Source of the DNA: Mucilaginibacter ginsenosidivorax
Lineage (GTDB): Bacteria > Bacteroidota > Bacteroidia > Sphingobacteriales > Sphingobacteriaceae
Length of the DNA stretch: 64,000 nucleotides
Direction: 5' to 3'
Assembly (NCBI RefSeq): GCF_007971525.1
Contig: NZ_CP042437.1
Location: 2,790,001-2,854,000, forward strand
Below the pieces are notes generated by a model. That model saw nothing but the letters and a program-made list of their open reading frames with translations. It searched no databases and was not told the origin of the DNA. Positions 7,226 through 14,203 of this stretch are shown piece after piece; position 1 is the stretch's first letter, and each line of letters begins with the position of its first letter. A program made the translations under genes and the position numbers.

Positions 7226-8806
7226 TCAGATTTCCACCTTATTGATTTCGCTTAAAGCTGAGTTTCCTTTTTCAAGGGCTTCCAGTACTTCAAACACTTT
7301 ATCGCTCCAGCCGGCTACCAGGTAAACATCGTTTTGCATTACCTGCAACGGTACCTTGCTGTAGCCTTTTAAATCAAACAGGTACAGTTTTGCCTTTGGC
7401 GCAACCGCTGTTTTATAACGCGACCATAATGCGTGGATATAATCGCCGCTGACTGGTATACTGTTATATAGCTGACAGTCGGTAAATAACATTACTTTAT
7501 CCATTTGCACGTTGCGGTCAAGCAGGTCTTTGATTACCAGGTAACCGTTTGTTGAATAACCAACTTCGCCTTCGCGTTTGTAAAACTCCTGCACATTGTT
7601 CAATATGTTGTGGCGTGGTACCATAATGGTTTTCCATGTATCGCCAAACATACCCACTTCTACATTTTTACAACGCGATTGCAGCAACATGGCCAGCATC
7701 AGACCCACATCGTACAGCAAAATTTTTGATTTTGCCGATACCGCTGTTTGCATCGAACCAGACACGTCGCAGGCCAGTAATACCCTGGTATCGTGATCAA
7801 AACCTTTGATGTTTACCGCGCTTACTTGTACCGCTTTTTCCAACGCATCCAGCAACTCGCCGGCATAGCCATTGTTACCCGTTAACAGCGCTTTAAGCCT
7901 TTGACCTATACCTTGTACTGTGATCTCGCTTTTGGCATTTAACAGTTCGCGGTATGCAGCCAGGTAACGGAACGGAAACTGCTTTGCCTTTGCCACTTTA
8001 TCGGCATCGGCAAGCGTTGCGCATACCTTTTGGATATGGGCATAACTTACACCGGCTTCCTGTATATTGCGCAGGTTACGCAGCAAGGCCATATAACCCA
8101 ACTTTTCGCTATCTATCAACTCCTCCCATTTGTTACGGAAAGCCATCGTTTTTGCTTCCTGGCTATCGTAATTAAGCTGCCCTAATGCCGATAGTTCGGT
8201 TTCCCAGGTGTATGGGGTTTGCAATGTGCCGCTTACTATTTTGTTAAACACCAGTTGCTGTGCATCATCCTTTGCTTTTGGATGTACCAGGAACAAAGCA
8301 TCGCGCATTTTTATAGCGGTATCGCGGTTGTACTTGGCAAACTGGTATTCATCAAAGTTATTAAAAGCGGCCTGCAGGCCTTTTTGCATTTGCTTTGATA
8401 AGCGGTTCAGTTTTTTGGGGCCTGTGCGCTGGTTTAGCATTTCGTAGCAGGCCAGCAATTCAGTTATTTCGTCGGCGCGGTTAACAATCCCGGCTGTAAC
8501 CCGGGCAACCAAATCGTCGCCCGAGTGCAGCTTAGCCAATTCGGTAACCAAAACCAATGGCACCGAACGCATGTACATTTTGGTACGGGCATATACTGCC
8601 AGCCTGCCCACAAATTCGGGCTTGCACTTATATATAATATTGCGCAGGCGCTCCATACGGTCATCGTTTTTTTCGTAAAAGGAATCGCTCAGGCTCCAGG
8701 TTACTACCAGGGTATACAGTTCCATCTCTGGCGATAGTGCAAACGCTTTTGCACCCTCGTGATTAGTGAACTGATTTTTTACTTTGCTTAACAGGTTAAA
8801 TTTCAT
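7226..8806 (-). CDS. TROVE-domain RNA-binding ring protein (Ro60/Rsr orthologue)
   Basis: The 526 residues match the length of Ro60 and bacterial Rsr. The N-terminal two thirds are helical repeats (about 1-345), including FVGRLAVYARTKMYMRSVP and LGYMALLRNLRNIQEAGV, the TROVE ring that binds misfolded RNA ends in its cavity and Y RNA on its outside. A von Willebrand A-like domain follows (about 346-510) with the MIDAS signature DVSGSMQ, a later Thr candidate in GYSTNGY, and MLFTDCQ. Known bacterial Rsr proteins act with Y RNA and exoribonucleases in rRNA maturation and RNA decay under stress. Six Y-RNA-like units lie downstream on the same strand and a tRNA array lies divergently upstream. No rtcB is present in the window. 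Confidence 0.95.
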   Translation of the reverse strand: MKFNLLSKVKNQFTNHEGAKAFALSPEMELYTLVVTWSLSDSFYEKNDDRMERLRNIIYKCKPEFVGRLAVYARTKMYMRSVPLVLVTELAKLHSGDDLVARVTAGIVNRADEITELLACYEMLNQRTGPKKLNRLSKQMQKGLQAAFNNFDEYQFAKYNRDTAIKMRDALFLVHPKAKDDAQQLVFNKIVSGTLQTPYTWETELSALGQLNYDSQEAKTMAFRNKWEELIDSEKLGYMALLRNLRNIQEAGVSYAHIQKVCATLADADKVAKAKQFPFRYLAAYRELLNAKSEITVQGIGQRLKALLTGNNGYAGELLDALEKAVQVSAVNIKGFDHDTRVLLACDVSGSMQTAVSAKSKILLYDVGLMLAMLLQSRCKNVEVGMFGDTWKTIMVPRHNILNNVQEFYKREGEVGYSTNGYLVIKDLLDRNVQMDKVMLFTDCQLYNSIPVSGDYIHALWSRYKTAVAPKAKLYLFDLKGYSKVPLQVMQNDVYLVAGWSDKVFEVLEALEKGNSALSEINKVEI

Positions 8807-8946
8807 TGTTACCTCCTTTTATTTGTTTTGATAATACAAAGGTTGAGAGGCCCTGCGCAGCCTATTTGCGCAGTAAAATTATTTTTGAAAAATTTTAAAT
8901 GCTTGCCACTTTGTGTTGGGAACTTGAAGAGTTATGCCAACATCTA

Positions 8947-9285
8947 AGACGCTGTCTAAATTTAATTTGCTAATGTTTTTATGCTTCTAATGAATAAGCA
9001 ACAACGTATTCGCATGGCAGCGAAGACTCACCCGGCTACGCTGCGCTGGCCACCCTCTCTTCAGCTTCGCCGGAAAGAGGGGCTTGAAAATTCTTTATTT
9101 TTTTTTCGATACAATGTATTGATAGTCAACGTTCAAGCCCCTATTTCCACCACAGGTGAAGAGAGGGTGGCGGGCGCAGCCTCGCCGGGTGAGTTTTAAC
9201 CCTCATGCGATATTCCGCATTCCCGCTCCTACGTTTCGCCAGGTTTTGATTTCAATCATGGTCTTTTCAAATTTAGACAGCTTCT
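8947..9285. repeat. Nested inverted-repeat element (MITE-like), 340 bp
   Basis: The outer arms GCTGTCTAAATTT (8951-8963) and its exact complement (9269-9281) extend to about 17 bp with one mismatch. Inside are three more mirrored blocks: ACTCACCCGGC 9026-9036 with 9184-9194, CCACCCTCTCTTCA 9050-9063 with 9157-9170, and GGGGCTTGAA 9079-9088 with 9132-9141. It could fold into one long hairpin and has no credible ORF. It sits between ro60 and the leader of the tRNA array and may be a non-autonomous mobile element or a boundary structure. No target-site duplication was established. Confidence 0.7.
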
Positions 9286-9342
9286 AAAAATAAATAATTT
9301 AATATTTTCTTGTTTAATAAAATATTTATGTATCATTGCAGC

Positions 9343-9402
9343 ATGAAAAATACAATATGTATACAGAGCCAATGCCCCCAGCTGATTTATCAGAGGAGAT
9401 AG
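9343..9402 (+). CDS. Candidate attenuator leader peptide of the tRNA array (19 codons)
   Basis: The frame encodes MKNTICIQSQCPQLIYQRR and ends at TAG 9400-9402; an in-frame ATG at 9328 would add MYHCS. Ten of 19 residues are Ile, Cys, Gln or Pro, the four amino acids served by the downstream tRNAs, and two of three Ile codons are ATA, the codon read by the UAU anticodon of the second tRNA. AGAGGA (9392-9397), near its end, is complementary to TCCTCT (9438-9443) in the terminator that follows. A ribosome at the stop would hide AGAGGA, while one stalled near the CCC codon (9376) would leave it free. No strong Shine-Dalgarno is seen. Translation is inferred, not shown. Confidence 0.45.
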   Translation: MKNTICIQSQCPQLIYQRR

Positions 9403-9435
9403 CTATGTATTCATAAAAACGATATAAACTAACGC

Positions 9436-9467
9436 AATCCTCTTAGATAAACCTAAGGGGATTTTTT
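9436..9467 (+). terminator. Intrinsic terminator, candidate attenuator ahead of four tRNAs
   Basis: AATCCTCTTAG (9436-9446) pairs with CTAAGGGGATT (9453-9463) over 11 bp with one T-G pair and a 6-nt loop, directly followed by a T-run. It lies 8 nt before the first tRNA gene. No full-length gene ends here, so its placement only makes sense as the end of a short leader transcript or as a read-through switch. AGAGGA at 9392-9397 can compete for its 5' arm. Confidence 0.8.
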
Positions 9468-9474
9468 GTTTTAC

Positions 9475-9547
9475 AGGGTAGTATATCAATGGTCAGATTA
9501 CTCCGTTTGGAACGGAGAGGCTCCCGGTTCGAGCCCGGGTTACCCTA
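9475..9547 (+). tRNA. tRNA-Pro(UGG), atypical
   Basis: A cloverleaf can be drawn: acceptor AGGGTAG with TTACCCT, anticodon stem CTCCG/CGGAG around loop TTTGGAA (anticodon TGG), variable loop AGGCT, T-arm CCCGG-TTCGAGC-CCGGG. The D-stem is weak (TATC/GATT, with a T10-T25 mismatch in place of the usual G10 pair) although the loop AATGGTCA keeps GG. The acceptor starts A1-T72, unlike ordinary Pro tRNAs, and no CCA is encoded. It is likely functional but divergent, and may not be the housekeeping copy. Confidence 0.75.
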
Positions 9548-9551
9548 CTAT

Positions 9552-9624
9552 GGAAATGTAGCTCAATGGTCAGAGCAGCACCCTTATACGGTGTCGGTTA
9601 AAGGTTCAAGTCCTTTTATTTCCA
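9552..9624 (+). tRNA. tRNA-Ile(UAU)
   Basis: A well-formed cloverleaf: acceptor GGAAATG/TATTTCC, D-arm GCTC-AATGGTCA-GAGC, anticodon stem GCACC/GGTGT with loop CTTATAC (anticodon TAT), variable CGGTT, T-arm AAAGG-TTCAAGT-CCTTT. UAU would read AUA directly. Most bacteria instead read AUA with a CAU anticodon modified to lysidine, so this is an unusual isoacceptor. It starts 5 nt after tRNA-Pro ends. No encoded CCA. Confidence 0.8.
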
Positions 9625-9705
9625 CTATAAAACAGCAAGTTACATAAATACAGCAAAACTAATAACGATGCAATGAGCGGATAAAGATAATTTAAATAAT
9701 GCCTT

Positions 9706-9779
9706 GGCCGGTTGCCCGAGTGGTTTAAGGGAGTCCTCTGCAAAAGGAATGTTCGCAGGTTCGAATCCTGTACCAGCCT
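9706..9779 (+). tRNA. tRNA-Cys(GCA), atypical
   Basis: The acceptor GGCCGGT pairs with ACCAGCC except for a C4-A69 mismatch. The D-arm begins CCCGAGTGGTTTAAGGG, the anticodon loop is CTGCAAA (GCA) on a 4-bp stem with a G-A first pair, and the T-arm is GCAGG-TTCGAAT-CCTGT. The base after the acceptor is T73, an identity element for cysteinyl-tRNA synthetase, which supports the Cys assignment. An 81-nt gap separates it from tRNA-Ile. No encoded CCA. Confidence 0.75.
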
Positions 9780-9787
9780 CTGTTTAT

Positions 9788-9859
9788 TTTCCTGTGGTGC
9801 AATTGGCAGCACAACTGATTTTGGTTCAGTTAATCGTGGTTCGAATCCATGCAGAAAAA
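9788..9859 (+). tRNA. tRNA-Gln(UUG), atypical
   Basis: D-arm GTGC-AATTGGCA-GCAC, anticodon stem ACTGA/TCAGT with loop TTTTGGT (anticodon TTG), 4-nt variable loop, T-arm CGTGG-TTCGAAT-CCATG. The acceptor TTTCCTG pairs with CAGAAAA except for C4-A69, the same position mismatched in the neighbouring tRNA-Cys. The T1-A72 end and A73 fit poorly with ordinary Gln identity. It is probably the last gene of the array. No encoded CCA. Confidence 0.72.
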
Positions 9860-9967
9860 CCCATGCGTTTTATTTATTAAAATACGTATTTTTAATTATA
9901 AATTACGTATTATTTGACACAAGCTTCCGTATTGAATGAATTATCTTGCCTGCTCTATTTTTTAATA

Positions 9968-10336
9968 TCAGGCTTTTATTTTTTGCCTGTGGTTTAAACC
10001 CCACTGCACCAATGTTTCTGTAACCGGGAAAACACTCAGCCCATAATCGGTGATAGAATAATTTACGGTAACAGGCCTGGTATCCATCACTGTTCTGGAA
10101 ACAAGCAGGTTCATTTCCAGGTCCTGCAATTCTTTAGACAGCATCTTGGCCGAAATTCCTTCAATTTCGCGCTGAAGTTTTTTAAATGTGTTTTTCTCGC
10201 CAACATGGTTATTCAGGTGCCGCATAATGCGCAATTTCCATTTTCCGCCCAATATTTCCAGGCTGTCTTTAATGGCCGCCAATTCCTGGTCGCAGCTTGC
10301 TTCCTGTATATTCCCGTTGATATTTATAGTAGCCAT
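9968..10336 (-). CDS. HxlR family winged-helix transcriptional regulator
   Basis: The 122 residues have the HxlR hallmarks: a Cys near the N-terminus (EASCDQELAAIKD), then LEILGGKWKLRIMRHL leading the winged helix (about 28-100), with TFKKLQREIEGISAKMLSKELQDLE as recognition region and YSITDYGLSVFPV as wing. HxlR proteins often sense electrophiles or redox state through that conserved Cys and control a divergent gene. The divergent neighbour encodes a PhzF-type enzyme, and a 34-bp palindrome lies just upstream of this start. Autorepression together with control of the neighbour is the likely arrangement. Confidence 0.92.
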   Translation of the reverse strand: MATININGNIQEASCDQELAAIKDSLEILGGKWKLRIMRHLNNHVGEKNTFKKLQREIEGISAKMLSKELQDLEMNLLVSRTVMDTRPVTVNYSITDYGLSVFPVTETLVQWGLNHRQKIKA

Positions 10337-10347
10337 AATAATTGATA

Positions 10348-10381
10348 GTTAACCAAAGGTAACCGGTTACCTTTGGTTAAC
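10348..10381. promoter_or_regulatory. 34-bp perfect palindrome with divergent -7 boxes (HxlR operator candidate)
   Basis: GTTAACCAAAGGTAACC (10348-10364) is followed directly by its exact reverse complement (10365-10381). Each arm contains TACCTTTG on one strand (minus strand at 10354-10361, plus strand at 10368-10375), matching TAnnTTTG. A dimer bound here would cover divergent promoters for hxlR and the phzF-like gene. Confidence 0.8.
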
Positions 10382-10438
10382 CCATAACAAAAATAAACTA
10401 CCGGGCCTTACTTTTGGCATCATGTTAATTAAATAAAA

Positions 10439-11323
10439 ATGAAAAAACTTGATTATTACGTGCTGGATGTATTTACCGATCAGAAATATAAAGGCAACCA
10501 ACTCTCGGTAGTTTATACCGATGATGAACTTGAGCTGAGCCAGTACCATGCCATTTCCCGGGAATTTGGCTACTCCGAAACTTCATTCGTAAATTATTCA
10601 ACAACCGAAAACGCGCTGAAGGTACGCTCGTTTACCCCGGCAGAATTTGAGGTAGTAGGCGCCGGCCATAACCTGCTGGGCGCGGTGTGCCTGGCTTTGA
10701 TAAAAGGTTGGGATATTTTTAAACACCAGGATGGGCCTCCGTCTGTAATAATCAAGGATACAAGAATCCCCTTGCAGGTTACTGAACACGGCGGGCTTCC
10801 GTACGTGGCCATGAAACAGCAGCCCGCCAGGATAATAACAGAATTGCCTGCCGGGGAGGTTGCAAAGGCTATTGGATTGGATTTAGAAGATTTAGAATTA
10901 AACAACTGGAAAATCAACGTTGTTGAAACAGAAGTTGCCCACCTGATGGTCCCGGTAAAAGATCTGGACGCATTACAACGCGCGGTGCCCGATAAGGCAC
11001 TTTTAAAACAACTCTCTGCAAATTACCAATTTGAGGGCTTTTACCTGTTTACCACAAATGGCCAGGATGGTGGCTATATTGCCGAAAGCCGCTTTTTTAA
11101 CCCTGGTATTGGAATTGATGAAGACCCTGCAACAGGAACAGCTGCCGGGCCCCTGGCTGGTTACCTGGAAAAGCTGGGACATATTAAGCAAGGGCAGGAT
11201 TATAGAATATTGCAGGGCACAGCCGTTAAGCACCCATCGTCAATCCATATCAAAGTTGAGGACGATGGCATTTGGGTAAGCGGCTCGTCGGTTATTGTCA
11301 TGGAAGGCATCATATACCTGTAA
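10439..11323 (+). CDS. PhzF family isomerase-like protein
   Basis: The 294-residue protein has the two-lobed diaminopimelate-epimerase-like fold. The N-lobe holds YYVLDVFTDQKYKGNQLSVV and EFGYSETSFV with the family's catalytic Glu region, then FTPAEFEVVGAGHNLLGA. The C-lobe holds ESRFFNPGIGIDEDPATGTAAGP shortened to its core DEDPATGTAAG. PhzF itself isomerises dihydro-hydroxyanthranilate in phenazine synthesis, but most family members sit outside phenazine clusters and have unknown substrates; no other phenazine gene is present here. TACTTTTG at 10409-10416 could be an extra -7 box. Likely under the divergent HxlR regulator. Confidence 0.9.
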   Translation: MKKLDYYVLDVFTDQKYKGNQLSVVYTDDELELSQYHAISREFGYSETSFVNYSTTENALKVRSFTPAEFEVVGAGHNLLGAVCLALIKGWDIFKHQDGPPSVIIKDTRIPLQVTEHGGLPYVAMKQQPARIITELPAGEVAKAIGLDLEDLELNNWKINVVETEVAHLMVPVKDLDALQRAVPDKALLKQLSANYQFEGFYLFTTNGQDGGYIAESRFFNPGIGIDEDPATGTAAGPLAGYLEKLGHIKQGQDYRILQGTAVKHPSSIHIKVEDDGIWVSGSSVIVMEGIIYL

Positions 11324-11342
11324 AAGGCCCGGTAGGCGGTAT

Positions 11343-11744
11343 TTATTCCTTTTCATAGTAGTCTACCGGCGCATCAGCCGCGCTGCCTATAGCGCCGCCC
11401 AGGCTAAACTTGTTCCCGGTAAGGCCTATATATTTTGCCTCGCTGTTGTAATCGTTATCAAAAATGATGCGGTTACGCTCGGCGCCGTTCACGTTTTCTT
11501 TAAACAGTTTATAAGTGCCGCTTTTTTTCAATACGTGTTTAAGATAGTATTTGTAATTGGTGGCCGAAAAACTGTAAACGGTGCCATTGCCCGGCTTATA
11601 GGCGCTACTGTCGGTTGGTGGTGCGCAATAACAGGTTGTACCCCGGTATTCCCAGCTACCGTTAAGGCTAATACCAACACTATTATCTTTTTTACAGGCA
11701 AATAAAAACAAAACGATGGCGCATACGGGTAATATTTTTTTCAT
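11343..11744 (-). CDS. Small lipoprotein of unknown function
   Basis: The 133-residue protein begins MKKILPVCAIVLFLFACKKD, with a lipobox (LFAC, Cys17) followed by KKD. Two Cys flank CYCAPP in the middle. The body (NGSWEYRGTTCYC, VYSFSATNYKYYLKH, GTYKLFKE, IGLTGNKFSLGG) looks like the beta-strand pattern of lipocalin-like Bacteroidota lipoproteins, but this is only suggestive. It is convergent with the PhzF gene, 20 nt apart. Confidence 0.75.
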   Translation of the reverse strand: MKKILPVCAIVLFLFACKKDNSVGISLNGSWEYRGTTCYCAPPTDSSAYKPGNGTVYSFSATNYKYYLKHVLKKSGTYKLFKENVNGAERNRIIFDNDYNSEAKYIGLTGNKFSLGGAIGSAADAPVDYYEKE

Positions 11745-11859
11745 TGATACTCAGGTTTATTAAGCTTATTACGGCAACAATAGCGAAAATGCTACAGTAA
11801 ATTATTGGCCAATAATTAAAAAATCAGTATTATCGTAACAGGAACCTTTTACAATTAAA

Positions 11860-12849
11860 ATGAACAATATTAAACATCTTACAAAGATACCCGTCTTTTT
11901 ACTTTTCATATCCATATTGCAAAGCTGCGGCGGCCCCAGTGGCCCGGGCATTTATAAAAACGAAAAAATAAGCTCAGGCGATCAAAGCCGTTTCCACGAT
12001 TTGAACGACAAACTGTTTGCCGCGCTGAAAACCGACGACGAACCCCAGCTGGAATACATCATGTCGCAGGATTTTATAGCCGTTACCAACAGGAAAAGAG
12101 TTGTTGAACTGGTAAGCAATCGTTTTAAGGAAGATGATTACAAAATACTTGACGAGTACTATGTGGTTAACCGCTACATTCATGGCGATACCATTAAATC
12201 GGCCTTAACTGGCGGCAAATACACCGTTTACTGTCCCGGCGGTGTTAAAGAAATGTACATTGCCTTTTTTGTGCCCAAGCATATTGCCAACCAGTATATG
12301 ATAACGGCACTTTATTGCAAGTATGATTATGGCTGGAAACTTAGCCAGCTGGAAACCAGCGCCTATGCCAAAAACGGGAAAAGCATGACAGCGCTTTTAG
12401 CCGATGCTAAGGCTGCCTACACAAAAGGTTTCCTGGTAAACGCATTGAATGACGGCGCTTCGGCTATCAATTGCTCAAGACCAAGCAGCCTTTGGAAATA
12501 TAATAGTGAAGCCGAAGCCGGCGAGTTTTACAGCAACGTTTTAAACCAGGTATCTGCTAAATATAAGGTTCCGTTGCCCATTAAAGGCGCGCCAACCCAC
12601 CTTGAAATTATACGCATTTTTACCCAGGAAGATAAGGAAGGCACATTCCCGATGATATATTACCTAACCAATATCAAGCTAAGCGACACTACAGCTATCA
12701 AAAAAGAGAACGAAGTGATCAGGAAAGTGATAGATAAAACCATCCCCGGCATTGATAAGGATAATAAATATGTGCTGTATTCCGCTTTTAACGAATGGCC
12801 CACGGGCGTTAAAACCGTTGAGCATTTTGATATGAAGCAAAAAATGTAA
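11860..12849 (+). CDS. Lipoprotein of unknown function
   Basis: The 329 residues start with a hydrophobic signal ending in a lipobox (SILQSC, Cys about 23) then GGPSGPG, so a lipid-anchored envelope protein is likely. Residues about 45-165 (FAALKTDDEPQLEYIMSQDF, then YDYGWKLSQLETSAYAKNG) resemble NTF2-like or DUF4440-type cone folds. The second half (LHLE-like PTHLEIIRIFTQEDKEGTF, DTTAIKKENEVIRKVIDKT) is not recognised. It is a single gene between convergent neighbours. No function is claimed. Confidence 0.72.
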   Translation: MNNIKHLTKIPVFLLFISILQSCGGPSGPGIYKNEKISSGDQSRFHDLNDKLFAALKTDDEPQLEYIMSQDFIAVTNRKRVVELVSNRFKEDDYKILDEYYVVNRYIHGDTIKSALTGGKYTVYCPGGVKEMYIAFFVPKHIANQYMITALYCKYDYGWKLSQLETSAYAKNGKSMTALLADAKAAYTKGFLVNALNDGASAINCSRPSSLWKYNSEAEAGEFYSNVLNQVSAKYKVPLPIKGAPTHLEIIRIFTQEDKEGTFPMIYYLTNIKLSDTTAIKKENEVIRKVIDKTIPGIDKDNKYVLYSAFNEWPTGVKTVEHFDMKQKM

Positions 12850-12933
12850 TTAAGCCAAAAGCTTAAGGCCGAAAGCTAAAAGCCATATTGCCAAAAAGCG
12901 GAGCTATCGAATACATAACTCCGCTTTCGTTTA

Positions 12934-13158
12934 TTATTCGCTATCCTCGTTCTTAATGCCTTTTAGTAAAGCATAAATAGCCATGGCATGGCCGTGGCCA
13001 AGGTCAAAGTCGGCCTTTAGCCAGGCTACTATATCGCCTGCTTTTGCTTTTAATTCGCCGTTTTGTGTAAAACCTTTTTCTTCGGCTATCGCCCTGAAAT
13101 CTGCTGGCTCTTTGCCTGTTTTGGTTTTGATTGTTTTTAAATATCCCTGGAATGACAT
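12934..13158 (-). CDS. DUF4287 domain protein
   Basis: The 74 residues (MSFQGYLKTIKTKTGKEPAD, then GELKAKAGDIVAWLKADFDLG and GHGHAMAIYALLKG) match the small DUF4287 family over the full length. It is probably cytosolic; there is no signal or membrane segment. In other bacteria the domain is often found with or near DUF1801/DUF5655 proteins. Its function is unknown. It converges with the lipoprotein gene ending at 12849. Confidence 0.8.
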   Translation of the reverse strand: MSFQGYLKTIKTKTGKEPADFRAIAEEKGFTQNGELKAKAGDIVAWLKADFDLGHGHAMAIYALLKGIKNEDSE

Positions 13159-13385
13159 CGTTGGTTATACTTGGTTTATGAGGCTAAATATAAAATGTAA
13201 ACGTCAATTTTCACCTGTTTTTAACCGTTCGGCTATTTTTAGTTGATAGCGTATTGCCATGACCCTAAGGATGTAATATATTTTATAAAGGTACAGCGCA
13301 AATAACCAGTTGTTTCCGGGTGGTTAGTTATAAATTATAACTATTATCTTAGCGTTATTGAAGCTTTTTCACTAACTTGTTTCCG

Positions 13386-14168
13386 ATGAAAGCCATAAAG
13401 CTATTTGTTGTTTGTTGTTGCTGCTTGGTTACGGCAAATTTATCTGCCCAAACCATTAGCAGCCCACAGGCTATTGAGGCCGACTTGCTACGGATTTTTA
13501 AGCGCGTTAATTACTATGGCGCGCATAAAAAGGAATGGAAAGCTGTTGATTCGCTGAAGAAGATGAACAGCATTTTTGCCTTTAAGCTCAAATATTACAC
13601 ATCCAAATACCCTTTTACTATCGATTTAAAATTCACGTCGCTGGTAAAAGAGCGCATGGTTATCGCAACTTCGGCCGATGGCATGTTCCGCACGTACTCC
13701 TGGGATACCCGGCTGGGCAATGGCGGCTACGATTTTGATAACATATTGCAATACAAGGTTAACGGCCAAACGTTATCGCTGTTAAAAATGGACCCGCCGG
13801 GCAAGGAAGCCTACTGGTTCCCCAAGATTTACACTTTTACGGCCAACAACAAAACCATGTACCTGGCTGTCTATAACTCGGTAATGTCGGCCAGTAAAGC
13901 CGGGCAGGGCATCCGCGCTTACGCTATTGAAAAAGGTGTGCTAAACGGACGTGTGCCTATGGTAAAAACCCCCACTGCCGTATTAAGCCGCCTGTATTAT
14001 GAATACAACCTGCAATCGGTAGCCGATTGGGATACTTTCCCGAGCATCACATTTGACTATACTACCAAAACAATACGTACCCCGCTGGTTGATTTCAGCG
14101 GTAAAATGACCCGCAAGTTTATCACCTATAAATTTACCGGAAGGTTTTTCGAGAAAGTAAAGAGTTAG
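13386..14168 (+). CDS. Secreted hypothetical protein
   Basis: About 260 residues from the ATG at 13386 (MKAIKLFVVCCCCLVTANLS), chosen over the in-frame ATG at 13377 because it gives a standard Sec signal ending near LSAQ. The mature part contains repeated basic and aromatic motifs such as FRTYSWDTRLGNGGYDFDNI, LAVYNSVMSASKAGQGIRAY and a final GKMTRKFITYKFTGRFFEKV. No known domain was recognised. It stands just before the LysR gene on the same strand, 35 nt apart. Confidence 0.72.
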   Translation: MKAIKLFVVCCCCLVTANLSAQTISSPQAIEADLLRIFKRVNYYGAHKKEWKAVDSLKKMNSIFAFKLKYYTSKYPFTIDLKFTSLVKERMVIATSADGMFRTYSWDTRLGNGGYDFDNILQYKVNGQTLSLLKMDPPGKEAYWFPKIYTFTANNKTMYLAVYNSVMSASKAGQGIRAYAIEKGVLNGRVPMVKTPTAVLSRLYYEYNLQSVADWDTFPSITFDYTTKTIRTPLVDFSGKMTRKFITYKFTGRFFEKVKS

Positions 14169-14182
14169 CGCCGGGGCCTTTT

Positions 14183-14190
14183 ACTATCTT
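14183..14190 (+). promoter_or_regulatory. Candidate -7 box of the LysR-type gene
   Basis: TATCTTTG matches TAnnTTTG and lies 13 nt before the start codon at 14204, so the transcript would have a very short leader. It overlaps the gap after the preceding gene, indicating separate transcription. Confidence 0.45.
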
Positions 14191-14203
14191 TGAGATGTAA
14201 ATT

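Noticed and set aside
8981..9199. A 72-codon frame inside the nested inverted repeat
   Set aside because: It follows from the fold-back repeat sequence, has no motif, and the reverse strand is equally open.
9712..9939. A 75-codon frame across the tRNA-Cys and tRNA-Gln genes
   Set aside because: It overlaps two structured tRNA genes and has no protein-like features.
10439..11323. Evidence for phenazine production
   Set aside because: Only the PhzF-like gene is present; no other phz gene lies nearby and the family is mostly unrelated to phenazines.
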